Origin: Clostridia bacterium
GTDB taxonomy: Bacteria > Bacillota > Clostridia > Oscillospirales > Acutalibacteraceae
Length of the DNA stretch: 54,610 nucleotides
Reading direction: 5' to 3'
Assembly (NCBI GenBank): GCA_017502085.1
Contig: JAFVVQ010000022.1
Location: 1-54,610, forward strand
A program made the position numbers and the translations under genes. Of the stretch, positions 1 to 7,064 are shown in pieces. Below the pieces are notes generated by a model. That model saw only the letters and a list, made by a program, of their open reading frames with translations. It ran no database searches and had not been told where the DNA came from. Positions within the stretch are counted from its first letter, which is position 1, and each line of letters starts with the position of its first letter.

Positions 1-343
1 CGGTGGAAAATGGGTCTGTCGCGAATGTTGAAGATAAACACTCCTTTCATAATGATATTTTTATATGTAAAGTTGGTAAGTGGCTATTTTAGCCATCTAC
101 CAGAATTACCAGATGTAAAAGTCTCCCAGTGATACCGAGTATCACTGGGCAAAAATCTAACGCAGTATTCACATCCCGAAATTTAGGTTTTTGGATATAA
201 AAAAATACCTGCTACTTTTTAGATAACAGGTGTATGTAAACGGATTGAAATTTGTGGCGTAGGTGTGATATAATACATTTATATTAAGCTAAAATTATAT
301 TGTTAAGAAAATAATAAAGGATTTTAAATTTTGTGGAGATATT
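1..343. other. Non-coding AT-rich start of window
   Basis: No open frame with a ribosome binding site is seen before 344. Positions 125-135 and 139-149 form a perfect 11-bp inverted repeat with a CGA loop. It is not followed by a T-run on the plus strand, so it could be a protein-binding site or RNA structure. Positions 207-235 contain a weaker ACCTG/CAGGT hairpin whose T-run lies on the minus strand (191-206), like a minus-strand terminator of a lost gene. The first bases (CGGTGGAAA, then GTCGCGAATGTTGA near 19-32) loosely resemble the promoter block at 5712-5760. Confidence 0.4.
245..274 (+). promoter_or_regulatory. Predicted vegetative promoter for the 344 gene
   Basis: TTGAAA (245-250), an 18-nt spacer and TATAAT (269-274) with a TG extension at 266-267. 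The start codon it would serve lies 70 bases downstream. Confidence 0.6.
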
Positions 344-1018
344 ATGAGTACTATTATAGAATTTATTGAATACTTTGATAATAATTTTGGGTCGATAAAA
401 GCTCATTTTTGTTGGGCTGTTTTTATTTTAGTTTTCGGTTTTATTGTTATATTAATAAGGGAATGTAAAAAACAAGGAATAGACAAAAACGATACAACAA
501 ATCAACGAAAACTTATCAAAACTTTTCTTGCTGCAATTGCAATGACATTTACATATATGGTTATTAGTTCATATGATAGTTTTGATAATATTGTATATGC
601 AGTCATTATGTGTGCATCGTTTTTTGGGTGTATATATCTAATTGAAACACAAAACAGGGATACAGAAGGCGTTGCAACATCCATCGATGGCTTATCTGGT
701 GCAATCTTTTTTGCTTCTGCAATTATTACTCCTTGCCTTTTTGTGCTGTGGTATATAGGAAAAATTATATATTTTTACATAAAAGACCGTGAAGATTACG
801 ATAAAACAGAAATGCACAATCAAATATTGTCGTCTATTATAAAAATATGCATTGTCGTTTTTGTTGTTTTAATAGAATCTGTTGTTAATTTCTTTACTGA
901 TTTTTCCTTTGAACAAAAATTAATATATTATGCAATTCTTTTGGTAGGGACTGAAACGCTTCTACCTATAATAGAAACTTATTCGTTTGAATTTATATCA
1001 AACAAAATAAACGAATAA
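344..1018 (+). CDS. Unknown integral membrane protein
   Basis: A 224-residue, strongly hydrophobic protein with about six predicted membrane segments: near residues 20-40, 60-75, 80-97, 115-138, 165-183 and 190-208. A charged, Lys/Asn-rich loop lies near 39-57 and another (KDREDYDK-like) near 146-155. I recognise no family motif. A GGAGATATT ribosome binding site precedes the ATG. The gene is very AT-rich and sits 45 bases before a GNAT gene on the same strand, so the two are probably co-transcribed and end at the terminator at 1584. It belongs to the accessory block beside the RdRP-like operon, but nothing visible ties it to that operon functionally. Confidence 0.7.
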   Translation: MSTIIEFIEYFDNNFGSIKAHFCWAVFILVFGFIVILIRECKKQGIDKNDTTNQRKLIKTFLAAIAMTFTYMVISSYDSFDNIVYAVIMCASFFGCIYLIETQNRDTEGVATSIDGLSGAIFFASAIITPCLFVLWYIGKIIYFYIKDREDYDKTEMHNQILSSIIKICIVVFVVLIESVVNFFTDFSFEQKLIYYAILLVGTETLLPIIETYSFEFISNKINE

Positions 1019-1062
1019 ACATCTTGTTTATATAATGACTTTGATTAAGGTGACACTTTAAA

Positions 1063-1575
1063 ATGAAAATAGAATTAAAACAATTAAACATTAATATGGC
1101 TGAACAAGAATATGAGATGTTACAGGGTATTCTTGATATTGAAAATGGCTTTACGAATCCTGTGTATAACTTGTCCTACAAGGAATATCAAAAATGGCTA
1201 CAAGAAACGGATAATCATTCACGAGGCATTGATTTGCCAAAGGGTTGGATTCCTTATACTACATATCTATTGTATATTGATGATATCCCGGTAGGCTATG
1301 GCAGAGTAAGACATTCGTCATCTGAATATCTTGAAACAGTTGTCGGTGCAGGAAACCTTGGATATGGTATTTCAAAAGAATACCGTGGAAAGGGCTATGG
1401 CGATATCCTGTTTAAAGAATTGTTGAAGAAATGCAAAGAACACGGGTATAAAGAAATCAAATTGTTTCCTTTAAAAACAAATGAAGCTACTGTAAAGATA
1501 ATGCTAAAAAACGGTGGAAAAATAATCGGTGATTTTAAAGGCGAAAAACATATTGTATTAATTCCAATAAATTAA
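1063..1575 (+). CDS. GNAT-family N-acetyltransferase
   Basis: A 170-residue cytoplasmic enzyme of the acetyl-CoA-dependent GNAT superfamily. The acetyl-CoA pyrophosphate-binding motif A is clear near residues 105-118: GISKEYRGKGYG, matching the R/Q-x-x-G-x-G/A loop. It is followed by an amphipathic helix (LFKELLKKCKEHGYKEI) and the C-terminal segment with NEATVKIMLKNGGKI. The length is normal for a single-domain GNAT. AAGGTGAC is the likely ribosome binding site. The substrate cannot be read from sequence. It follows the membrane protein at 344 by 45 bases and ends before a strong terminator. Confidence 0.88.
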   Translation: MKIELKQLNINMAEQEYEMLQGILDIENGFTNPVYNLSYKEYQKWLQETDNHSRGIDLPKGWIPYTTYLLYIDDIPVGYGRVRHSSSEYLETVVGAGNLGYGISKEYRGKGYGDILFKELLKKCKEHGYKEIKLFPLKTNEATVKIMLKNGGKIIGDFKGEKHIVLIPIN

Positions 1576-1583
1576 CACAATTA

Positions 1584-1612
1584 CTGCTCTCCCGTGAGGG
1601 CAGTTTTTCTTT
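1584..1612 (+). terminator. Rho-independent terminator (copy 1)
   Basis: An 8-bp stem, CTGCTCTC (1584-1591) with GAGGGCAG (1596-1603), loop CCGT, then TTTTTCTTT. It is almost identical to the terminator at 6254, so the two probably share ancestry. Confidence 0.85.
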
Positions 1613-1659
1613 GCCATTTTGCCTCCCTCTGATATACTTTCCTTCCACCTGAAAACTAA

Positions 1660-1685
1660 TTGGTGGGGGCAGTTATTATAATAAT
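1660..1685. repeat. 26-bp perfect direct repeat, left copy
   Basis: Identical over 26 bases to 5677-5702. It contains a GGTGGGGGCAG block followed by the 12-bp palindrome TTATTATAATAA. The two copies bracket the RdRP-like gene and its partner. This copy lies immediately upstream of the -35 box of the RdRP-like gene, so it may be an integration footprint, a regulator binding site, or both. Confidence 0.85.
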
Positions 1686-1687
1686 GA

Positions 1688-1716
1688 TTGAAATATATAT
1701 TTTCCTGTGATATACT
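1688..1716 (+). promoter_or_regulatory. Promoter of the RdRP-like operon
   Basis: TTGAAA (1688-1693), 17-nt spacer, TATACT (1711-1716) with an extended TG at 1708-1709. Predicted start of transcription is about 25 bases before the ATG at 1749, after an AGGGAGA ribosome binding site (1737-1743). The left direct repeat ends two bases upstream of the -35. Confidence 0.7.
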
Positions 1717-1748
1717 GATAATAATCAATAACTATCAGGGAGAACAGT

Positions 1749-4700
1749 ATGAAAAATAAAAAATATCTGATACCTGAAATTTCAGCACTCAGCATAATTT
1801 CAACCGCCCGCAAAACCGACGACGGATATGATTTCTGTTTTGATTCAACATCTATCCCGAATGAATATCGCACAGAAAATACTCTGCAGGATGACTGCCC
1901 GATTTTTCATCAGGCTATGTGTATCCTTTACGGTGATGATTTCCGCAACAGTGAGCTTCTGTGTGAGGCTCTTCGTGATGTTTTTGTATATGTAGATTTC
2001 TCGGGTATATTTAACCGTATGCCTGTTGGCAGAATCCTTGAATTACAAGAGCTTGCAAAAGAGATGTTCAAGCCGAAGGGTATAAAGATTAATTTCGGCA
2101 AAGAGGATATGACATATATCGCCTTTGAACGGTCTGCATCTTTGAGCCGTGATAACAGACTTTCGTTTGTACGCTCGGATATTTATGAGGCACTTAAGGA
2201 AAGAATGATGCTGGGTATGACTATCGGCAAATGTCAGCTCAGTAAGCTTTACGCATATAACGCTCTGCTTTTCACAAGCGGCAAAAGGTACGACGAAGAA
2301 GATATTCTTTCCGAAAAGAGAATTATTGTTATAGATAATCCCGAATCGGTTGTAAAAGATGTTGACGTTATTACCGTAACCGACGATGGTACAAACAACC
2401 CAGTGCGTATGTACACAAGAGTACAGAAGAAAACAGATGTTAAGATAACAGAGTTTGACGGAGAGGGTCTGATTTCGGTAAATCTCGCAAGAAAGCTCGA
2501 AGCTAATCATCACTCCTTTCAAATTCGTCTTCCGTATATAAAGGGTGTGGTTCACGAAGTAGATTTTGCTTCACTTTTCAAAGAAATCGGTGTACCGTTT
2601 ATCACGGATATTTTCGGTGTTAAGCATAACCCTGTGGATGTTGATATTATCCTTACCAAAAGTATGTTTAAGGGCTTTGGGTGGATGACGGAAAACGGTC
2701 TTTCCTGGAAAGAGTATATGTACCGCTGCAGAAAGTATAAGCACGCACTTTATGTTTCAGGCAAGGACAGAGAATATACACCTGACACTATTGAGCTTAA
2801 TTATCAGTTTCTCAATACTCTTGCAATAATGAATGATGAATTCCGCCCTGCAGATTTACCTTTAGGATGGAATGAAGCTCCGGAAGCCGAAAAGCAAAAC
2901 TGGATTACCAAAACAACAGAAAATGCATATTTTAGCTTCATTGGTAATAGGGAAACACGGAAAAACTATCTTCTTGGAAAAGGTGATATTTATTCGGATA
3001 TAATCCGCAAAAATCCTCTCTTTATTGGTGAGCCTATGTTTCAGTCAGAGCTTTCGGATAAAGCTGAAAGCATAGCTGACAAATACTCTATGGGTAAGCT
3101 TTTGGTTTCAGGTGATAACCGTTATCTTTCCGATGACCTTATGAAGCTTCTTGCATATATAGTTAAGTCTTCTGAAGGTGAAACATCTGCATATCAGAAA
3201 CTCCAAAAAGAACAGCTTCACGATAATTTGATGTATGCACCTATGCCCACATATAAAGAAAATGACACATATACTCTTCTTCGCAGTCCTCATATAGCAA
3301 GAAATGAAGAGGTTGTTGCAATACCACTAAAGGATGTCGGGGAAATACGTAAAAGATACCTTTCACATCTTCACTATGTAATTATGGTTGACTCCCGTTC
3401 TCTTATCCCCGAACGTCTTGGCGGAGCCGATTATGACGGCGATATGATTAAAACCGTTGCAGACCCTCTTGTAAACGCTTGTGTAAAAAGGAGCAGCACA
3501 GTTCTTCCCGTGCTTAAAATACCTACTGCAGAGCCTTTGATTTCTGATGCAAATGATTGGGAGGCAAGATTTGCTACGGTGAAAGCTACCTTCTCTTCCC
3601 GTGTGGGTCAGATAAGTAATGCGGCTCTCAGCAGAGGTGTAATAGCTTACGATGAAAGCATTACCAACGAAGAAAGAAAAGCCGTTCTTGAAGAAGTTGA
3701 AACCCTCGCAATTCTGACAGGTCTTGAAATAGATTCTGCCAAAAGCGGTATCAAACCTGATTTATCAGCCTACCTTGAAGCAAGAAACATAAAAAGAAGC
3801 CGTTTCCTTAAATACAAGGATATTTTTGACCAAGGTGATAATGCAGAATGGTATGAACCTACTAAAACACAAAAGCTGGCAAAATACTTTGGTTGCACTA
3901 ATTGGGACAGTATTACATCAAACCTTGAAAAGCTACCCTATTATGCTTACAGTATGGCTACGCAAACAGAAAAGGCAACCGACAAGCCTGCAAAAGACAG
4001 CGAGCTTTTTACCTTTGCCGCAGAACCCGATTGGAAAGAAAAGCTTGACAGTACCACCCTGCAAAGGGTTAAATCTCTGATATCCGATTATGAAACTGCA
4101 CTTAAAAGAATACGCTTTTTGACTCATACCGAAAAAGATATGAAGCGACAAAATGATGTGTACCGTATTCTTATGGCTCGGGGACAGGAAAAGGAATTTT
4201 CCGTTGATGAGATTTATTCAGCCTTTGATAAAATGAGCAGTTATCAGGTGCGTTTAGCAAGACAACAGCTCATTGCGGGAGATTGGCAGTTTACACCACC
4301 AGAAGAAAGAGTGAGAAGGTTTTATGAAATTACAGACTCCACTTGGGATGCAAAAATTGTCCGTCTTTTCTGTGATTTCAGATGTGGTGGCTACCGTATG
4401 CTTGGTGATGTTATCAGCGATTTTGATGATATGCACCGCAACAGAAGTCTGAAGAAAAACTATCTTTCGCAAAAGGGAGACACCACTCAGATGAAGGCTA
4501 TGGTTTCAGGCATAAAGCATACCGCTGATGCTAAAAATCAGATTATCTCCAACTGCAAGCACATTATGTTTCCCATAAGAACAAGAAATGCCGCACCGTC
4601 CCTTAATCCCGAGGATGTAGTAAAATGTGCTGTCGCTCTCGGTAAAAGAAAGTTTGCACTTGAGGTTTTACCGGACATTGTATTACGGTTAACTCTTGAC

Positions 4701-4754
4701 AGTAATATTCCGACCGATGAAACTAAAAAGAAGAAGTGGAGGTTATGGCAATGA
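1749..4754 (+). CDS. RNA polymerase of the eukaryotic-type RdRP (QDE-1/RDR) superfamily
   Basis: A 1001-residue cytoplasmic protein, not the housekeeping RpoB/RpoC. Three signatures of cellular RNA-dependent RNA polymerases appear in order. Residues 237-266 hold DGEGLIS, then FQIR (257-260) and KGVV, the first double-psi beta-barrel with its conserved lysine. Residues 510-527 hold LLRSPHIARNEEVVAIP. Residues 558-565 hold GGADYDGD, the three-Asp metal site of the second barrel, like DLDGD in RDRs and DFDGD in RpoC. Residues 660-667, IDSAKSG, match the downstream VDFxKTG element. Known relatives are fungal QDE-1 and the single-chain RNA polymerase YonO of phage SPbeta. Whether this enzyme reads RNA or DNA cannot be decided. 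The last four bases overlap the next gene. It is flanked by 26-bp direct repeats. Confidence 0.85.
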   Translation: MKNKKYLIPEISALSIISTARKTDDGYDFCFDSTSIPNEYRTENTLQDDCPIFHQAMCILYGDDFRNSELLCEALRDVFVYVDFSGIFNRMPVGRILELQELAKEMFKPKGIKINFGKEDMTYIAFERSASLSRDNRLSFVRSDIYEALKERMMLGMTIGKCQLSKLYAYNALLFTSGKRYDEEDILSEKRIIVIDNPESVVKDVDVITVTDDGTNNPVRMYTRVQKKTDVKITEFDGEGLISVNLARKLEANHHSFQIRLPYIKGVVHEVDFASLFKEIGVPFITDIFGVKHNPVDVDIILTKSMFKGFGWMTENGLSWKEYMYRCRKYKHALYVSGKDREYTPDTIELNYQFLNTLAIMNDEFRPADLPLGWNEAPEAEKQNWITKTTENAYFSFIGNRETRKNYLLGKGDIYSDIIRKNPLFIGEPMFQSELSDKAESIADKYSMGKLLVSGDNRYLSDDLMKLLAYIVKSSEGETSAYQKLQKEQLHDNLMYAPMPTYKENDTYTLLRSPHIARNEEVVAIPLKDVGEIRKRYLSHLHYVIMVDSRSLIPERLGGADYDGDMIKTVADPLVNACVKRSSTVLPVLKIPTAEPLISDANDWEARFATVKATFSSRVGQISNAALSRGVIAYDESITNEERKAVLEEVETLAILTGLEIDSAKSGIKPDLSAYLEARNIKRSRFLKYKDIFDQGDNAEWYEPTKTQKLAKYFGCTNWDSITSNLEKLPYYAYSMATQTEKATDKPAKDSELFTFAAEPDWKEKLDSTTLQRVKSLISDYETALKRIRFLTHTEKDMKRQNDVYRILMARGQEKEFSVDEIYSAFDKMSSYQVRLARQQLIAGDWQFTPPEERVRRFYEITDSTWDAKIVRLFCDFRCGGYRMLGDVISDFDDMHRNRSLKKNYLSQKGDTTQMKAMVSGIKHTADAKNQIISNCKHIMFPIRTRNAAPSLNPEDVVKCAVALGKRKFALEVLPDIVLRLTLDSNIPTDETKKKKWRLWQ

Positions 4755-5590
4755 CAAATGAATGGAAAGAGTTTCAAAGCTATGTAAATAAGCCCTCATA
4801 CTTTTGCATAAACAAAAAAGACCTCTCATTTCTCGGCAGGTTCAGTTTTAAAACCCTGACTGAATATGAAGGCCTTGGCAGAATACTCACAGTAATTGCA
4901 AGAGGTTATCTCTTTCACAATACCGACGGAAGCTTAAAGGACGGAAATCCTTATGACAGAATTGAATATGCGAGAAATGCCCTTTATGCCTGGTGCAGTG
5001 TACCCGAAGAAAAGGACGGTACAGATGTAAACTTCAAGCATTTGCATAAAGATTTCCCCGAGCTTGTAACTGAAGACGGTAAAGGTTGGTTTTACAGTCA
5101 TATCAAAAACATACACTTATTTGCTTTGTGCAATGCAAGTGTTATAAGTGCAGACAACCTTGAAAGAATATCTCTAATAGCCAAGAACTTTGAAACACCT
5201 TGGAAGAACAAGGTTAAACAAATGCAGATTCCCGCTTTTGCCATAAACACCAAAGGTACTTGGGTACTGAAGTTTGACTATATTATTGCAGATGCACTTG
5301 AACTCGGCCCTTTAAGAATGGAAGCAGTAACTTTACCGACTGAATTCTACTCAAAGGTTGTTATGTGCGAAGAAAAGGGCTTACCCTTTGAAGCTGTGCG
5401 TGATGTGGTCTGCTACTGTCTTGCAAACAAACCCGAAGACAGTGACTGGATCGTGCTACCCGTTGCAAGCTTTGACTGCTATTACAACAGTACTATTTTC
5501 AGCAAAAAATGGCTGTCGAGAATTCCCGAGACAATAATCAAGCGTGAAAGTGCCCTTGGTGTTTGCAGAGTTAAATTGATGCTTGAATGA
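4751..5590 (+). CDS. Unknown partner protein of the RdRP-like polymerase
   Basis: A 279-residue soluble protein without signal peptide or membrane segments. The chosen ATG (4751) overlaps the polymerase stop codon in ATGA and has GGAGGT seven bases upstream. An in-frame GTG at 4736 is a poorer start because it overlaps that site. I recognise no family. Visible features are several aromatic and Cys-containing stretches (PSYFC near 16-20, WCSVPEEKDG near 77-86, VCYCLANKPEDSDW near 220-233) and no P-loop, zinc ribbon or HTH. Strict coupling to the polymerase implies roughly equal expression and a joint function, such as an accessory subunit, nuclease-like processor or specificity factor. That is inference only. 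Confidence 0.75.
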   Translation: MTNEWKEFQSYVNKPSYFCINKKDLSFLGRFSFKTLTEYEGLGRILTVIARGYLFHNTDGSLKDGNPYDRIEYARNALYAWCSVPEEKDGTDVNFKHLHKDFPELVTEDGKGWFYSHIKNIHLFALCNASVISADNLERISLIAKNFETPWKNKVKQMQIPAFAINTKGTWVLKFDYIIADALELGPLRMEAVTLPTEFYSKVVMCEEKGLPFEAVRDVVCYCLANKPEDSDWIVLPVASFDCYYNSTIFSKKWLSRIPETIIKRESALGVCRVKLMLE

Positions 5591-5597
5591 GAAAATT

Positions 5598-5640
5598 CCG
5601 TTAAGTGCAGAAAAACGCTACTTAACGGGATGTGTTTTTA
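5598..5640 (+). terminator. Terminator of the RdRP-like operon
   Basis: CCGTTAAGT (5598-5606) pairs with ACTTAACGG (5620-5628), a perfect 9-bp stem with a 13-nt loop, followed shortly by GTTTTTAT. It closes the two-gene unit. Confidence 0.7.
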
Positions 5641-5676
5641 TGGTTTCAACTGACTGATTTGGTCTGTTGAAAATAT

Positions 5677-5702
5677 TTGGTGGGGGCAGTTATTATAATA
5701 AT
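5677..5702. repeat. 26-bp perfect direct repeat, right copy
   Basis: Identical to 1660-1685. It lies 86 bases after the partner-gene stop, downstream of the operon terminator and upstream of the 5844 gene promoter block. The distance between copies is 4017 bases, exactly enclosing the polymerase operon. Confidence 0.85.
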
Positions 5703-5728
5703 AAATACTACCGGTGGAAAGTAAATAT

Positions 5729-5813
5729 TATTACTTATCCGTCACAAATGTTGATTTAGCCTATTTTTTTATATACAATTATTATATGACCACTGAAAAG
5801 AGTGATTTTATGA
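5729..5813 (+). promoter_or_regulatory. Duplicated promoter block, copy A
   Basis: These 85 bases align without gaps to 6311-6395 with 74 matches. It contains TTGATT (5751-5756), 17-nt spacer, TACAAT (5774-5779) and the conserved run GAAAAGAGTGAT before an ATGA. In copy B that ATG starts the response regulator. Here it opens a 13-codon leader frame (5810-5851) that contains the ribosome binding site and start of the 5844 gene. Confidence 0.75.
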
Positions 5814-5843
5814 GTCGGTCAAAAAAACTAGGGAGGTTATTCA

Positions 5844-6224
5844 ATGAATAAAATCGTAAAAAAAATGATACTGTTGACAATGTTTGTTGGTTGTTGTTCA
5901 ACACTTTTACTTAAATGGGTGGATTATAGTGGAGTTCAGGAATTAAACGGAACATCAATCTTGACAGGAAACGCTGTACTTACGGTGTTAATATTGGGTA
6001 TGTATGGCATTAGCGTACTGTTTTATGAAAAAGCTCCAAAAGTGTTCTTTAATGTAGGTCTGTCAAGTTTGTGTATGTTTTTTTCAATTATGTTTTCAAA
6101 ATTTGAATACTGGGGAAGATTCACAAACAAATGCATCGGACCATATGTTGGTTTATTTGCAATTATCTTAACGATTGTTATATACGTGTGGTTGAATGTC
6201 AGGAACAAGAAAACTACTGAGTGA
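5844..6224 (+). CDS. Unknown small membrane protein (4 TM)
   Basis: A 126-residue protein with four predicted helices, near residues 8-25, 40-58, 66-84 and 101-118, and a basic C-terminal tail (RNKKTTE). An AGGGAGG ribosome binding site precedes the ATG. I recognise no family; small four-helix membrane proteins in such positions can be immunity or sensor accessory proteins, which is only a guess. It lies between two copies of the response-regulator promoter block and ends at a terminator nearly identical to the one at 1584, so it looks like an inserted cassette in front of the two-component operon and may share that operon's regulation. Confidence 0.65.
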   Translation: MNKIVKKMILLTMFVGCCSTLLLKWVDYSGVQELNGTSILTGNAVLTVLILGMYGISVLFYEKAPKVFFNVGLSSLCMFFSIMFSKFEYWGRFTNKCIGPYVGLFAIILTIVIYVWLNVRNKKTTE

Positions 6225-6253
6225 AATTAAAATTATTCAACTTAATATTTTAA

Positions 6254-6284
6254 CTGCTCTCTTCGTGAGGGCAGTTTTTCTTTT
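6254..6284 (+). terminator. Rho-independent terminator (copy 2)
   Basis: CTGCTCTC (6254-6261), loop TTCGT, GAGGGCAG (6267-6274), then TTTTTCTTTT. Stem and tail are the same as at 1584; only the loop differs. Confidence 0.85.
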
Positions 6285-6310
6285 CACTCCGAGATTACAT
6301 TCGCAATATT

Positions 6311-6395
6311 TATTACTCATCCGTCACAAATGTTGATTTTGCTTATGTTTTTATATATAATCAATACATAACCACCGAAAAGAGTGATATTATGA
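6311..6395 (+). promoter_or_regulatory. Duplicated promoter block, copy B (response regulator promoter)
   Basis: TTGATT (6333-6338), 17-nt spacer, TATAAT (6356-6361): a near-consensus promoter 31 bases before the response regulator ATG. The GAAAAGAGTGAT stretch supplies a weak ribosome binding site (GAGTGAT). The block matches 5729-5813 at 74 of 85 positions. Confidence 0.75.
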
Positions 6396-7063
6396 TTAAA
6401 ATACTTATCATAGAAGACGATGTTACCATCGTCAAAAATTTAAGTGAGCTTTTACGGCAGGAAGGCTTTGAAACTGATAGTGCACTGAACTGTAAAGAAG
6501 CAGAGGCTAAAATTGAAACTGCACAGTTCGACCTTGTTCTATTAGATGTGCTTCTGCCTGACGGAAACGGATTTTCTCTTTGTAACAGAATCAAAAGTGT
6601 GAGCGATTGTCCTGTAATTTTCCTTACTGCTTCAGCAGATGAGTTCAGTGTTGTTACGGGTCTTGATATAGGTGCTGATGATTATATTGAAAAGCCTTAC
6701 CGTCCTAGAGAGCTTATATCCCGCATTAAATCTGTTCTTCGAAGAACAGGCAAAAGTCAGAGTATGCTCACTCTTGGCAATGTAAGTGTTGATATGGATA
6801 AAGGAATTGTCACTAAAAACAGCAAAGATGTTTTTCTTTCAGCTTTGGAGTACAGACTCTTTCTTGTTTTTCTTAATAATCCCGGTGTTACTCTTACAAG
6901 GAATAAACTGCTTTCTGAAATATGGGATATTGCAGGTGACTTTGTCAACGACAATACTCTTACAGTATATATAAAAAGGCTCAGAGAAAAAGTGGAAGAT
7001 GATATACAAAATCCCAAAATCATTCTTACCGTAAGAGGTTTGGGATATAAATTAGGTGAATAA
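6392..7063 (+). CDS. OmpR/PhoB-family response regulator
   Basis: A 223-residue DNA-binding regulator. The receiver domain (about 1-115) has the acidic pair at D9/D10, phospho-acceptor D52 in LLDVLLPDG, T79 and K101 (IEKPYRP). The C-terminal winged-helix domain (about 125-222) ends in the usual ILTVRGLGYKLGE. It is phosphorylated by the histidine kinase encoded one base downstream and probably activates the ABC transporter genes; the inverted repeat at 8096-8111 is a candidate target. The layout resembles bacitracin/antimicrobial-peptide sensing modules of Firmicutes (BceR/VraR-like in logic, not proven orthologous). Confidence 0.9.
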   Translation: MIKILIIEDDVTIVKNLSELLRQEGFETDSALNCKEAEAKIETAQFDLVLLDVLLPDGNGFSLCNRIKSVSDCPVIFLTASADEFSVVTGLDIGADDYIEKPYRPRELISRIKSVLRRTGKSQSMLTLGNVSVDMDKGIVTKNSKDVFLSALEYRLFLVFLNNPGVTLTRNKLLSEIWDIAGDFVNDNTLTVYIKRLREKVEDDIQNPKIILTVRGLGYKLGE

Positions 7064-7064
7064 A

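Noticed and set aside
2043-2555. 170-codon open frame on the minus strand inside the RdRP-like gene
   Set aside because: No ribosome binding site, low-complexity composition, and full overlap with a clearly coding frame on the other strand.
1749-4754. Could the large protein be a fragment of ordinary RpoC because of its DYDGD motif?
   Set aside because: Other RpoC landmarks are absent, it also has an RpoB-side-like first barrel (FQIR/KGVV) in the same chain, and VDFxKTG-like IDSAKSG is an RdRP feature.
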